From the NCBI GenBank assembly GCA_011374625.1, contig DRPN01000160.1, positions 1 to 37,143 on the forward strand: 37,143 bases of DNA. Reading direction: 5' to 3'. The translations under genes were made by a program, and so were the position numbers. Below, piece after piece: positions 26,193 to 34,320 of this stretch. This DNA is from Bacteroidota bacterium (lineage in GTDB: Bacteria; Bacteroidota; Bacteroidia; Bacteroidales; VadinHA17). The notes under the pieces were generated by a model. It made no database searches. It was given only the letters and a program-made list of their open reading frames with translations, and had not been told where the DNA came from. Numbering within the stretch: position 1 is the first letter of the stretch; every line of letters starts with the position of its first letter.

Positions 26193-28550
26193 TTATTTGC
26201 CGTTAAGGATGTTCAGAATATTTTTTCCGGCAGGATTCTGCGGATATTTTTCTGTCAGGAGGGAGGCATAGCGCCTGGCCTTGTCTTTGTCTCCCAAATG
26301 TAGGTAAAATGTAGCGGCGGCTAAGAGATAATCAAAATTGTCCGGTTCGGCCTGCAGACATTTTAACAGGTATTTTTCAGCTTCGTTTTTCTTCCCCATT
26401 TGTTGATACAGCAATGCAATATTATAGTTGATCCGGATATAGTCAGGCATGCGTCGGACAGCTTCCAGGAGATAACTCAGGGCTTTGTTATAATCTTTTT
26501 TCTCGGCCATGAGAAGTCCTAGATAATAGTATCCCTGATCAAAATCCGGTTCGTGGTGAATAACATCCAGAAGCATTTTCTCGGCTTTGTCATTTTGTCC
26601 GGTTTGATTGTACAGCAAAGCAAGATTGATCTTGGCCGGGAAAAAGAGATTGTCTATACGTATGGCTTCTTCGTAATTGGTTATGGCATTGGCTGTTTGT
26701 CCCAGGTTGGCATATAACATGCCCAGATTGTGCCGGCTGGAGGCAAAATCTCCCATATAGAGCATACTTTCCTGGTACTCTTTCAGCGTCTTGTCAAATG
26801 CTTTCTGGTATTTTCCGTTTATCTGACGACGGGGCAGGGAAGAGAGCCGGAAGGCAGCCTGTATCCTCACCGCCTTTACCGGATCGTTCAGCATGGGAAG
26901 GAGTGCTTCTTTGAATTGTTCTTGTGAAAGAATAGGAAGGCTGCGGACTGCTGCTTCACGGATAATGGATTCGGGATCACTGAAAGCCTGTTGGATGGCA
27001 TTAAAGCTTTTCTGGTTAGGGTAGTTTTGTAATAAGGCGACAGCCGTAGCACGTACAATAACCGGATGAAGAATGTCTCTGATGATCAGGATCAGGCTGT
27101 CCTGTGCTGCAGGATCGCTTTCTCTGCCGCGGGCCAGTATTTCCCCGTAATGGTGCCGTCGGCTCTTACCATACCATTCACGGATATATGATTCGGCCCA
27201 TGCAGGGGTTTTGTCTGTATGACATTGATTACAGGCGTTAGGGGTGCCATATTTCATTGACAGATCGGGACGGGGAATGCGCAGGCTGTGATCCCTGCGG
27301 AAATCCACTCCCATATAATACCTGCCGGGCATATGGCAGTTAACACATTTGGCTCCTTCGCCTACCTGCACCACCTTTTTCCCATGTTCCAGTACCAGAG
27401 GATTTCCGGGTTCTCCTGTTTTTTTGTGAAAAGTATGCTGATAGGTGTCATAAACATCAGCCCGGTGACACTGCAGACATAACTGGTTATCATCAATAGG
27501 CAGGATGGTTTTCAGGCTGTGTACATTGTGGCAGTCGCTGCAATGGACCCGCAAATGTTCCTGGTACATGTAACTTTGTGTAAACGATCCGTAAACATAG
27601 TCTTCATCGAGGATTTGTCCATCGGGGAAATATTGGGGTGCGAGAAGTAATTGAGGGATCATGTAATCCAGCAAATCCTTATGAAAATCATCCGGCGTAA
27701 AATCTCCCATCACCGAACGCCGGGCATGACACCGCGCACACTGCTTGACTTCTTCGACAGCATCGATTTCTGCGGTGTTGACCGTGAGGCCGTAGTTTAT
27801 ATTTTGCGGACGATCCATTTCGGGTAAATTGGCCCATTTGATGTGTTCAGACCCGGGTCCGTGGCATGCCTCACAGTTGACGTCAATATCTGTCCAGGTG
27901 GTATGGTACGTATGTTTGTCGGGATCATACCCTTTTTTCAGGTTGGTACTGTGACAGTCGGCACACATGCCGTTCCAGTTTTGTCCGTTATTTGTCCAAT
28001 AAAGCCAATTGTCCGGTGTCAGGTTTTCATTCTTGTAAATCGAATCCGGCAGGCTGAACCAGGAATGAGTGATGGTATCCCAGGCTATGGGCAGGCATTG
28101 CAGTCTTCCACTATCAAAAGGAACCAGATATTGTTGCAGGGGCCTGACCCCGAACGTATGGGTGATCCGGAAATCCCCGGGTTTTCCGCCAGGCCCTTTG
28201 GTATGCACATAAAACTTTCCTTCTTTTTTAAAAAAACGACTGGTGTCTCCTTTCATGTCAACAAAAATCGTGTTGTTAAAGTCTCCTTCCACACTTTTAT
28301 CTGTGGCATAGTCCATGGCACGATCATGGTCGGAGCCATGCCAGTCGTGATATTCATTCGGATGACAGTCGATACACTGATCACCCCCTACATAATATGC
28401 TGTCTCATTCGCGTTTCCGGATGTGGAATTGTTTCCGGTCAGGTAAAAATACGCCAGATACAATGGGAAAGAGATGAAGATGACCACGGTGGCAATGAAT
28501 CCTGCTTTTTTCCAGAGGTAGTTTTCCGGTGTATTTTTTGTTTCAGGCAT
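26193..28550 (-). CDS. Octahaem cytochrome c with HEAT-like and TPR repeats
   Basis: A 785-residue membrane-anchored periplasmic protein. One transmembrane helix spans about residues 15-37. Eight CxxCH haem sites follow at C59, C196, C226, C271, C337, C358, C402 and C440. The first (YVGGDQCIDCHPNEYHDWHGSDH) resembles cytochrome c554-type domains. HEAT-like helical repeats occupy about 485-570, and four or five TPRs about 600-780 (for example AITNYEEAIRIDNLFFPAKI). It overlaps the Rieske gene by 8 bases (28543-28550), so the two are coupled in translation. The likely role is to accept electrons from the Rieske protein and pass them on, taking the place of cytochrome c1; the acceptor is unknown. 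Nitrite or hydroxylamine reduction cannot be excluded. Confidence 0.87.
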   Translation of the reverse strand: MPETKNTPENYLWKKAGFIATVVIFISFPLYLAYFYLTGNNSTSGNANETAYYVGGDQCIDCHPNEYHDWHGSDHDRAMDYATDKSVEGDFNNTIFVDMKGDTSRFFKKEGKFYVHTKGPGGKPGDFRITHTFGVRPLQQYLVPFDSGRLQCLPIAWDTITHSWFSLPDSIYKNENLTPDNWLYWTNNGQNWNGMCADCHSTNLKKGYDPDKHTYHTTWTDIDVNCEACHGPGSEHIKWANLPEMDRPQNINYGLTVNTAEIDAVEEVKQCARCHARRSVMGDFTPDDFHKDLLDYMIPQLLLAPQYFPDGQILDEDYVYGSFTQSYMYQEHLRVHCSDCHNVHSLKTILPIDDNQLCLQCHRADVYDTYQHTFHKKTGEPGNPLVLEHGKKVVQVGEGAKCVNCHMPGRYYMGVDFRRDHSLRIPRPDLSMKYGTPNACNQCHTDKTPAWAESYIREWYGKSRRHHYGEILARGRESDPAAQDSLILIIRDILHPVIVRATAVALLQNYPNQKSFNAIQQAFSDPESIIREAAVRSLPILSQEQFKEALLPMLNDPVKAVRIQAAFRLSSLPRRQINGKYQKAFDKTLKEYQESMLYMGDFASSRHNLGMLYANLGQTANAITNYEEAIRIDNLFFPAKINLALLYNQTGQNDKAEKMLLDVIHHEPDFDQGYYYLGLLMAEKKDYNKALSYLLEAVRRMPDYIRINYNIALLYQQMGKKNEAEKYLLKCLQAEPDNFDYLLAAATFYLHLGDKDKARRYASLLTEKYPQNPAGKNILNILNGK

Positions 28551-29094
28551 AGGTCTCCTGTGATTTGTTAAAATGTTTACGCAGGATGGGTTTTTCCAGA
28601 TTCACCTTTATTACATCGTTTTCAATTTTGATAGGGTAAATATTAAGAGCCCGTGTAGCCGGAGGGTTTACGACTTCTCCACTGAGGGAAAACATAGAAT
28701 GATGGCAGGGACAAATAAATTCTTTTTTCTCTTCATCCCATTCCACGCTGCACCCCAGATGAGTACACTTGATGGATACAGCCAGAAACCCTCCGTCCTC
28801 AAGATGACAGATATAAAGTCGTCCTGACCGGTAAGGAAGGACAGATCCTACCGGTACATCCGATACCTGAGCTATCTCGATAAAATTTCCGGTTTCTTCT
28901 TTCTTTTGTTTTTTCCTGCCCGAGCTAATAAAAGGGATGCTCAGACCTGCCAGCTCAACGCCTGCAGCCAGGGCTACCCACCCCCAGATCTTCCTGAAAA
29001 AGCTACGACGGGAAGTGTCCGGAGTACCTTTGGATGCAAGTTTCTCCTTTTCAGGATGCGGATTTTGTTTAATATGAGATATCTTTTTTGTCAT
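28543..29094 (-). CDS. Rieske iron-sulphur protein
   Basis: A 183-residue subunit of a quinol-oxidising cytochrome b complex. The N-terminus has a twin-arginine signal/anchor (SRRSFFRK, residues 28-35, then a hydrophobic segment to about 57). The 2Fe-2S site is intact: CTHLGC at 110-115 and CPCHHS at 128-133. C110, H112, C128 and H131 bind the cluster, and C115 and C130 form the usual disulphide. The second box has H where most proteins have G (CPCHGS). The gene starts 18 bp after cytochrome b and overlaps the multihaem cytochrome gene. Confidence 0.93.
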   Translation of the reverse strand: MTKKISHIKQNPHPEKEKLASKGTPDTSRRSFFRKIWGWVALAAGVELAGLSIPFISSGRKKQKKEETGNFIEIAQVSDVPVGSVLPYRSGRLYICHLEDGGFLAVSIKCTHLGCSVEWDEEKKEFICPCHHSMFSLSGEVVNPPATRALNIYPIKIENDVIKVNLEKPILRKHFNKSQETYA

Positions 29095-29112
29095 AAGAAA
29101 AGGGTGTTAAAA

Positions 29113-30393
29113 TTAGATTTGCCAGGGCCACATAAGAGCCATGCCGGGTCCTCTGAAAAAAAGTCCTGTCAGGGATAGTACCGTATAAGTTATGAGAAAA
29201 TAAGCATATATAGCCTGTACGGTTTCATTGGTGGAAGGATCGTATTTTTTACGCAAGGAAAGCAAATACAGATAGAAGAAAAAACCATATAACAATACGG
29301 GAAACAACCCCTCTGAGAGAATGGAGGGGAGAGAAGGAAACCATAAGTTGAAATGGATGAGGTATTCATCGCTGACGATAAGCAGAGGATTCAAAAGAAA
29401 GGCAAAAATAACTGAAAAAATAACCATTTTTCGGCCTTTTGGGGAAGAAAACCAGAAGCCTGCATTGTTTTTGGGATAGTGAAGCCAAGGCAGGTAAAAT
29501 AAAAACCCCAGAAGAAAAAGTGGAATCAGAATTGCTCCGACAAACGGATGAAAGTGCATAAGCATTTCCTGTATGCCGATAAAGTACCAGGGAGCCTTAA
29601 CAGGATTCGGACTATAAGCCGGATTGGCTCGTTCGCGTAAGGGGGCATTCAGGAAAATGGCCAGGATAAAAACAAAAGCCAGTAGAATAAGACCCGCAGC
29701 TATTTCTTTAACAACCAGATTGGGGACGGTAGGAATGAGACCTTTCTCGTCCTCTTTCCGGACACGGGGCGGAGCCACACCCCCCGCTTTACGGATTTTC
29801 CAAAAATGGAAAATCATTAAAATAACTAATGTGAGCGGGATAATAGCTGTGTGAAAAGTGAAAAAGTTTCTCAGCGTATTTCCGGTAACATCTTGTCCTC
29901 CCCGGATGAAGACAGTGATAGAATTACCGATGAGCGGGATGTATGAAAACATATTGGTGACTACCGTAACGGCCCAGTAGGACAATTGGTCCCAAGGCAT
30001 CAGATAACCTGTGAAGTTGAAAAACATAATCAGCAGGAACATGCATATGCCAATGATCCAGTTGCTGCTGCGTACGGGAGGATGAAATGCTTCGGTAAAA
30101 AAAACACGCAGCATGTGAAGAAGAGCAAGGACAATCAGCAACTCCCCGGAAAGATGATGTATGTTACGGACATATTTTCCGAAAAGCACCTTGTCCTGAA
30201 GAAACAGAATGGAATCGTAGGCTTTCTCCGGTGATGGGATATACACAAACTTCAACAGGATCCCTGTGAAGATCTGCAAAAGGATCAACGTCAAAGTCAT
30301 TCCTCCCAGCCCGTAAGTATAAGTAAACCGGATGGAAGCTCTGGATACTTTTTGGGGATGAATGTGTAAAAGAAAAGTCAGTTTTTTTTTCAT
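29113..30393 (-). CDS. Cytochrome b (bc/b6f-type)
   Basis: A 426-residue integral membrane subunit with both the haem-binding N-terminal half and the subunit-IV-like C-terminal half in one chain. Haem ligands are the histidine pairs in HHLSGELLIVLALLH (13 residues between) and HTAIIPLTLVILMIFH (14 between, as in cytochrome b6). The quinol-site motif is APWYF where most have PEWY(F). I chose the ATG at 30393 (MKKKLTFLLHIHPQ): the frame stays open to a TTG at 30459, but that codon is part of the -7 promoter element. It is first in an operon with the Rieske and octahaem genes. Confidence 0.92.
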   Translation of the reverse strand: MKKKLTFLLHIHPQKVSRASIRFTYTYGLGGMTLTLILLQIFTGILLKFVYIPSPEKAYDSILFLQDKVLFGKYVRNIHHLSGELLIVLALLHMLRVFFTEAFHPPVRSSNWIIGICMFLLIMFFNFTGYLMPWDQLSYWAVTVVTNMFSYIPLIGNSITVFIRGGQDVTGNTLRNFFTFHTAIIPLTLVILMIFHFWKIRKAGGVAPPRVRKEDEKGLIPTVPNLVVKEIAAGLILLAFVFILAIFLNAPLRERANPAYSPNPVKAPWYFIGIQEMLMHFHPFVGAILIPLFLLGFLFYLPWLHYPKNNAGFWFSSPKGRKMVIFSVIFAFLLNPLLIVSDEYLIHFNLWFPSLPSILSEGLFPVLLYGFFFYLYLLSLRKKYDPSTNETVQAIYAYFLITYTVLSLTGLFFRGPGMALMWPWQI

Positions 30394-30456
30394 GAACTCC
30401 GGTTTCAATAATAAATCGGCTTTTGCCGGTGCAACACCTGCATAATTTTTTTCATG

Positions 30457-30464
30457 CAAATATA
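30457..30464 (-). promoter_or_regulatory. -7 element for the respiratory operon
   Basis: Read on the minus strand this is TATATTTG, a perfect TAnnTTTG match, 63 bp before the cytochrome b ATG at 30393. The -33 position is weak, which could mean an activator is needed. Confidence 0.6.
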
Positions 30465-30616
30465 TACAGATTGCCCGAAATAATTATATGCAGGTTCTCA
30501 CAAAGTGATCCCTGCTTACCAGCAGATAGGTCTTCGGGTCCTCCGGCTTTGTAAAACGATATTTTTTCAGAAGAAATGTAAATTTTTTTTATCAGAGGTT
30601 TACCTTTTGTATGGAT

Positions 30617-30666
30617 TTTGTTTCGGCTCTGTGGAAGGTATATATTTGTGAAAAATATTATATTTG
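30617..30666 (+). promoter_or_regulatory. Promoter region of the lipid kinase
   Basis: TTTG at 30617-30620, a 20-bp spacer, then TATATTTG at 30641-30648. A second TATATTTG follows at 30659-30666 without a clear -33 partner. Both lie just ahead of the ATG at 30682, and the first is the better candidate. Confidence 0.65.
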
Positions 30667-30681
30667 TGGGTAGGGAGATTT

Positions 30682-31575
30682 ATGAGAGAAGAAAGAGAAC
30701 AACAGAGATATACTTTTTTCATCAATCCGGTTTCCGGACACGGGAGTTGGTACCGGACTGTGAGAATAATCCGTAGTTTTTGCAAACGTAACCGGTGTGT
30801 GCCTGAATTCTATTTTACGGGAGATGATGAGAAGATACAGATGATCTTGGATGAAAAGGAAAAAGAAGGGGTAAAAGTTGTGTTTGCAGTAGGGGGTGAC
30901 GGTACAGTGAATCAACTGGCCCGGATGCTGGTAGGCAAGGAGATGATCTTGGGGATCATTCCGAGAGGTTCGGGCAACGGACTGGCAGGACATCTGCGGA
31001 TTCCGAGACAACCCAGAAAAGCGTTGGAGATGATAAAAAATGCCAAAGTGCAGGAGATTGACTATGCTCATATCAACGGAATCCCCTTTTTTACCACGGC
31101 CGGAATAGGCTTTGATGCAGAGGTGACCAGGCAGTTTAACCAGCGTTCGCGGCGGGGCCTGATCGGATACCTTGAAACAATCCTCAAAGTGGTTCAGAAA
31201 TATAAACCCGATGTGTATTCCATAGAATATGACGGAAAACATAAGGTGGTGAATGCCTTTCTGCTGACTTTTGCCAATGCTTCTGAATATGGCAACGGAG
31301 CCTATATAGCTCCTGAAGCAGATACTTCGGACGGATTGATTGATGTTTGCCTGCTGAAACCCTTTCCCCCTACCGCCGTGCCTGGTTTGGTGGTACGGCT
31401 TTTTACCAAAAGATTCACCAAAAGTAAATATGTGGAAACCATTCGTGCCCGTAACCTGACGGTGTGGAAAGCCAAACCTGGTAGTCTCCATTTTGATGGT
31501 GAAGGGGATTCGCATAATGGTAAGATCAATGTCACATCCATCCCTAGGAAGTTGAAAGTGATGACAAGGGAATAA
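30682..31575 (+). CDS. Diacylglycerol/lipid kinase family protein
   Basis: A 297-residue cytosolic or membrane-associated kinase of the DagK/YegS/LCB5 family, which phosphorylates diacylglycerol, sphingoid bases or related lipids. FFINPVSGHGSW opens the catalytic domain, the nucleotide motif GGDGT is at residues 71-75, PRGSGNGLAGHL follows, then the conserved TTAGIGFDAEV. I chose the ATG at 30682 because the open frame upstream begins at a TTG inside a promoter element. Bacteroidota make sphingolipids, so a sphingoid or ceramide substrate is possible, but the sequence does not decide. Confidence 0.88.
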   Translation: MREEREQQRYTFFINPVSGHGSWYRTVRIIRSFCKRNRCVPEFYFTGDDEKIQMILDEKEKEGVKVVFAVGGDGTVNQLARMLVGKEMILGIIPRGSGNGLAGHLRIPRQPRKALEMIKNAKVQEIDYAHINGIPFFTTAGIGFDAEVTRQFNQRSRRGLIGYLETILKVVQKYKPDVYSIEYDGKHKVVNAFLLTFANASEYGNGAYIAPEADTSDGLIDVCLLKPFPPTAVPGLVVRLFTKRFTKSKYVETIRARNLTVWKAKPGSLHFDGEGDSHNGKINVTSIPRKLKVMTRE

Positions 31576-31627
31576 TAAAAGGATGAATTTTAATAAAAAA
31601 CATCTTAGCTCCTATACGCTATATTTT

Positions 31628-31669
31628 ACTCTCAACTCTCAACTTTCAATTCTCAATACTCAACTACTC
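31628..31669. repeat. Degenerate 7-bp tandem repeat
   Basis: About five and a half tandem copies of a heptamer, best read as ACTCTCA with changes in the first four bases and constant TCA at the end, run from 31628 into the EamA stop codon. On the minus strand the unit is TGAGAGT. It lies in the 88-bp gap between two convergent genes. Confidence 0.7.
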
Positions 31670-32590
31670 CTGATAGGGTATTCCCGATATTCGGTTCATG
31701 AGCCGTTTGAAAAAAGTAGATCGTATTTGTGACAGAAACAGTCCGCCGATAACGATAAGGATACCAGCACCCTTCTGAAAGGTTAAGGGTTCCTGCAGCA
31801 GGAAAAATGCAAAAATGGCTGTGAAAGCCGGGATGATATTGGAGAAAATATTGGTGCGGGCTGCCCCGATAACTTTGATGCCAACGGCAAACAATACAAA
31901 GGAAAAAGAAGAAGCAAAGACTGCCAGCTCCAGGATAGGTCTGAAATAATGCCAAGACCAGATATCAGAAGGGAGGGAAGGCAGGTCTATCCATAGAAAA
32001 AGCGGTATGAAAAGGAAGGCGCCGAGGGCATTTTGCCAGGTTATAAGCGAAAGGGCGTTGTACCGGAAGGAAAGTTTGGTGAGCAGAATGGTGTAGGCTA
32101 TAGCACAAAATACGGCAAAGAGAAGAAATAACACACCTTTCCATGAGACCTCCCATCCGCCGGGATGATACAGAATCAGTAGTACGCCGGCGAAAGAGAG
32201 AAAAATGCCAAGATAATTCATCCGGGAAAGCCTTTCTTTGAGAAAATAATGGGCGGCAAAGGGGGTGAAAAGGGGAATGGTGGAGATGATAACAGCGCCG
32301 ATGGTGGAAGAAACATACGTGAGACCGTAGCTTTCGCCGATAAAGTAGAGAAACGGATTGAACAGGGTGAGTAGGACGATAGCTGAACGGTCTTTTTTTT
32401 GAAGAACCTGCAGGGTGCCGGTAGTTTTAGTGAAAATGTAAAGCAATACCGACGAAAGGATCAGCCTGCTCATGACAATAGTAATGGGGGGATAATGTTC
32501 ATTAGCCATCTTAAACCATATGAACGACAAGGCCCAGAAAATCATGGCCAGGATAATGCCTGTATAGACAAAAAACAATTTCCTTTTCAT
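31664..32590 (-). CDS. EamA/DMT-family transporter
   Basis: A 308-residue inner-membrane protein with about ten transmembrane helices in two EamA repeats (about 5-140 and 155-290). Signature segments are ALSFIWFKMANEHYPPITIVMSRLILSS in the first repeat (residues 20-47) and ARTNIFSNIIPAFTAIFAFFLLQEPL-type in the second. Members export amino acids or other metabolites, and the substrate is not predictable here. It converges on the lipid kinase and is followed upstream by tRNA-His on the same strand. I see no strong promoter. Confidence 0.88.
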   Translation of the reverse strand: MKRKLFFVYTGIILAMIFWALSFIWFKMANEHYPPITIVMSRLILSSVLLYIFTKTTGTLQVLQKKDRSAIVLLTLFNPFLYFIGESYGLTYVSSTIGAVIISTIPLFTPFAAHYFLKERLSRMNYLGIFLSFAGVLLILYHPGGWEVSWKGVLFLLFAVFCAIAYTILLTKLSFRYNALSLITWQNALGAFLFIPLFLWIDLPSLPSDIWSWHYFRPILELAVFASSFSFVLFAVGIKVIGAARTNIFSNIIPAFTAIFAFFLLQEPLTFQKGAGILIVIGGLFLSQIRSTFFKRLMNRISGIPYQE

Positions 32591-32629
32591 GATGCGAGAA
32601 AAACGAACGAAAGTTAATTCAATTCAGAT

Positions 32630-32659
32630 AAAAAGCCGGTTCCTTTGAAAACCGGCTTT
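32630..32659 (-). terminator. Intrinsic terminator after tRNA-His
   Basis: AAAGCCGGTT (32632-32641) and AACCGGCTTT (32650-32659) form a perfect 10-bp stem with an 8-nt loop. On the minus strand the T-run follows directly. It lies 8 bp beyond the 3' end of tRNA-His. Confidence 0.85.
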
Positions 32660-32667
32660 CAGAAATG

Positions 32668-32742
32668 GGTGGAAGATGGGACTCGAACCCACGACTCCTG
32701 GAACCACAATCCAGTGCTCTAACCAACTGAGCTACATCCACC
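32668..32742 (-). tRNA. tRNA-His (anticodon GTG)
   Basis: A minus-strand cloverleaf counted with the extra 5' G(-1), which pairs with discriminator C. The anticodon loop TTGTGGT places GTG opposite 32705-32707. The acceptor GTGGATG/CTTCCAC has a T6-T67 mismatch, like tRNA-Trp here. CCA is not fully encoded. Confidence 0.95.
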
Positions 32743-32891
32743 ATATAAATAAGAACATTTTCCTTTGCAGGACTGCAAAGATAAGGATAATTTTATTTTT
32801 CAAATAAAAATTTTGTGGTAATAACAAAATATTTTTATCATTCCGGTGTTTTGTGTTGCATAAACATGCATTTTTGTAAAAAATTAGTGGT

Positions 32892-34235
32892 TTGAAATTT
32901 CCGAAGTTATTAAATAACATCTCCGGCCTTCAGCTATACCAGCTGATGCGCTTCAGTGCTTTTTTGTTTATCAGCATTATCTTCACTAAGATAGGTCTTT
33001 CCCGGCATGATATTGGATTGTTTGAGGCTTTTATGTTCATTGCCAGTATGGTCAGCTTTTTCTGGGTAAACGGCTTGGTGCAGTCTTTTCTGCCCCTGTA
33101 CCACAGTAATCATACTTATAATGTATCCGGAGAACATGATGAAGAAAAATCACCTGAGATATTTAATGCGTTCCTTTTACTAACCTTTTTCAGCATAATG
33201 GCCTTTGTTTTCGGCCTCATCATCAAACATAATTTTTCCATTTTTCACATCAGTGGAAATGTTCCGTTTATCAATCTTATGCTGTTGTATTTATTGATCA
33301 GCAACCCCCCCATACTTATTGAATATATTTATTTGCTGAAAAACCGGCCGGAGATGATCTTTTGTTATGGACTAATCACTTATGTGATCCAGCTTGTGAT
33401 TGTTACAGGGCCTGTGGTTATTGGATATCCAATAATATGGGCTATCTATGGTGTGTTGTTGATGTCTATATTGAGATTTATCTGGTTGATTTTTGTGCTG
33501 ATCAAATATGCAAAGATAAAAATATCATTTCCTTTTATAAGAGAACACATCAGGCTGGGAGCTCCGTTGATCCTAAGTTCATTGTTGAGCGGGTCGGCCC
33601 AGTATATTGACGGGGTGATCGTAACCAGTAAGTTTGATGCAGCAACTTTTGCCATATTTCGCTATGGAGCCAAAGAACTACCACTGACAATTCTTCTGGC
33701 CAACGGACTAAGTAACGCCATGCTTCCCGAATTCGGAAAAAAATTCAAGTTCAGGGAAAACCTGGCCACCCTGCGGCATAAGTCTATGCGCCTGATGAAT
33801 ATTCTTTTTCCTCTCTCGATGGTAATTATGCTTTTCAGCAGGTGGTTGTACCCCCGCCTTTTCAATCCCTATTTTTTGAGAAGCGCCGATGTATTTATGA
33901 TCTACCTTTTACTGATTATCCCAAGGCTGGTCTTTCCCCAGACGATTCTTATCGGCCTGAAAAAGACAAGGATTGTCATGATTGCATCCGTTGTGGAAAT
34001 CGTCTTTAACGTGATACTGAGTTTGTATCTTGTACAATTTTACAATGTGGTGGGAATAGCCTTGGCGACTGTCATCGTTTTTGTTCTCGAGAAGGCCATT
34101 CTGGTGACTTACCTCTATCTTAAAATGGGTATACCGCCCAATATATATATTCCCGTAAAATCCTATTTGACCTACTCGGTGCTCATCATTATCATATTTG
34201 TGTTGATAGATCACAGGATCATTAATTTTGTATAA
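32892..34235 (+). CDS. Polysaccharide flippase (Wzx/MATE-like)
   Basis: A 447-residue membrane protein with about twelve to fourteen helices, of the oligosaccharide flippase / polysaccharide biosynthesis family that moves lipid-linked sugars across the inner membrane. Typical segments include LSRHDIGLFEAFMFIASMVSFFW near the N-terminus (about 36-58) and RLGAPLILSSLLSGSAQYIDGVIV in the middle (about 221-244). The frame begins at a TTG (32892); the first in-frame ATG is at 32946, inside the first helix region, so the TTG start is more plausible. Unlike most flippases it has no glycosyltransferase neighbours here, so the substrate is unknown. Confidence 0.82.
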   Translation: MKFPKLLNNISGLQLYQLMRFSAFLFISIIFTKIGLSRHDIGLFEAFMFIASMVSFFWVNGLVQSFLPLYHSNHTYNVSGEHDEEKSPEIFNAFLLLTFFSIMAFVFGLIIKHNFSIFHISGNVPFINLMLLYLLISNPPILIEYIYLLKNRPEMIFCYGLITYVIQLVIVTGPVVIGYPIIWAIYGVLLMSILRFIWLIFVLIKYAKIKISFPFIREHIRLGAPLILSSLLSGSAQYIDGVIVTSKFDAATFAIFRYGAKELPLTILLANGLSNAMLPEFGKKFKFRENLATLRHKSMRLMNILFPLSMVIMLFSRWLYPRLFNPYFLRSADVFMIYLLLIIPRLVFPQTILIGLKKTRIVMIASVVEIVFNVILSLYLVQFYNVVGIALATVIVFVLEKAILVTYLYLKMGIPPNIYIPVKSYLTYSVLIIIIFVLIDHRIINFV

Positions 34236-34287
34236 TCCGGACCGTTTTTGTGAGCTGATTTTTTCAGATCGAATGGATTAAAACCAT

Positions 34288-34295
34288 TATCTTTG
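34288..34295 (+). promoter_or_regulatory. -7 element for the Bax-inhibitor-like gene
   Basis: TATCTTTG matches TAnnTTTG and lies 25 bp before the ATG at 34321. The -33 element is not clear. Confidence 0.6.
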
Positions 34296-34320
34296 CAGAT
34301 CAAAATTAAAACTGGATATT

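Larger units (their letters stand above)
30394..30681. other. Divergent regulatory region cytochrome b/lipid kinase
   Basis: This 288-bp AT-rich gap contains no gene. It carries the minus-strand -7 element for cytochrome b (30457-30464) and the plus-strand promoter elements for the lipid kinase (30617-30666). The part between about 30490 and 30600 shows nothing I recognise. Confidence 0.6.

Noticed and set aside
27843-28571. 242-codon open frame opposite the octahaem cytochrome
   Set aside because: It is antisense to haem-binding sequence and reads as low-complexity hydrophobic residues without a family signature.
30658-31515. 285-codon open frame opposite the lipid kinase
   Set aside because: It is antisense to a gene with clear kinase motifs, and no domain or promoter supports it.
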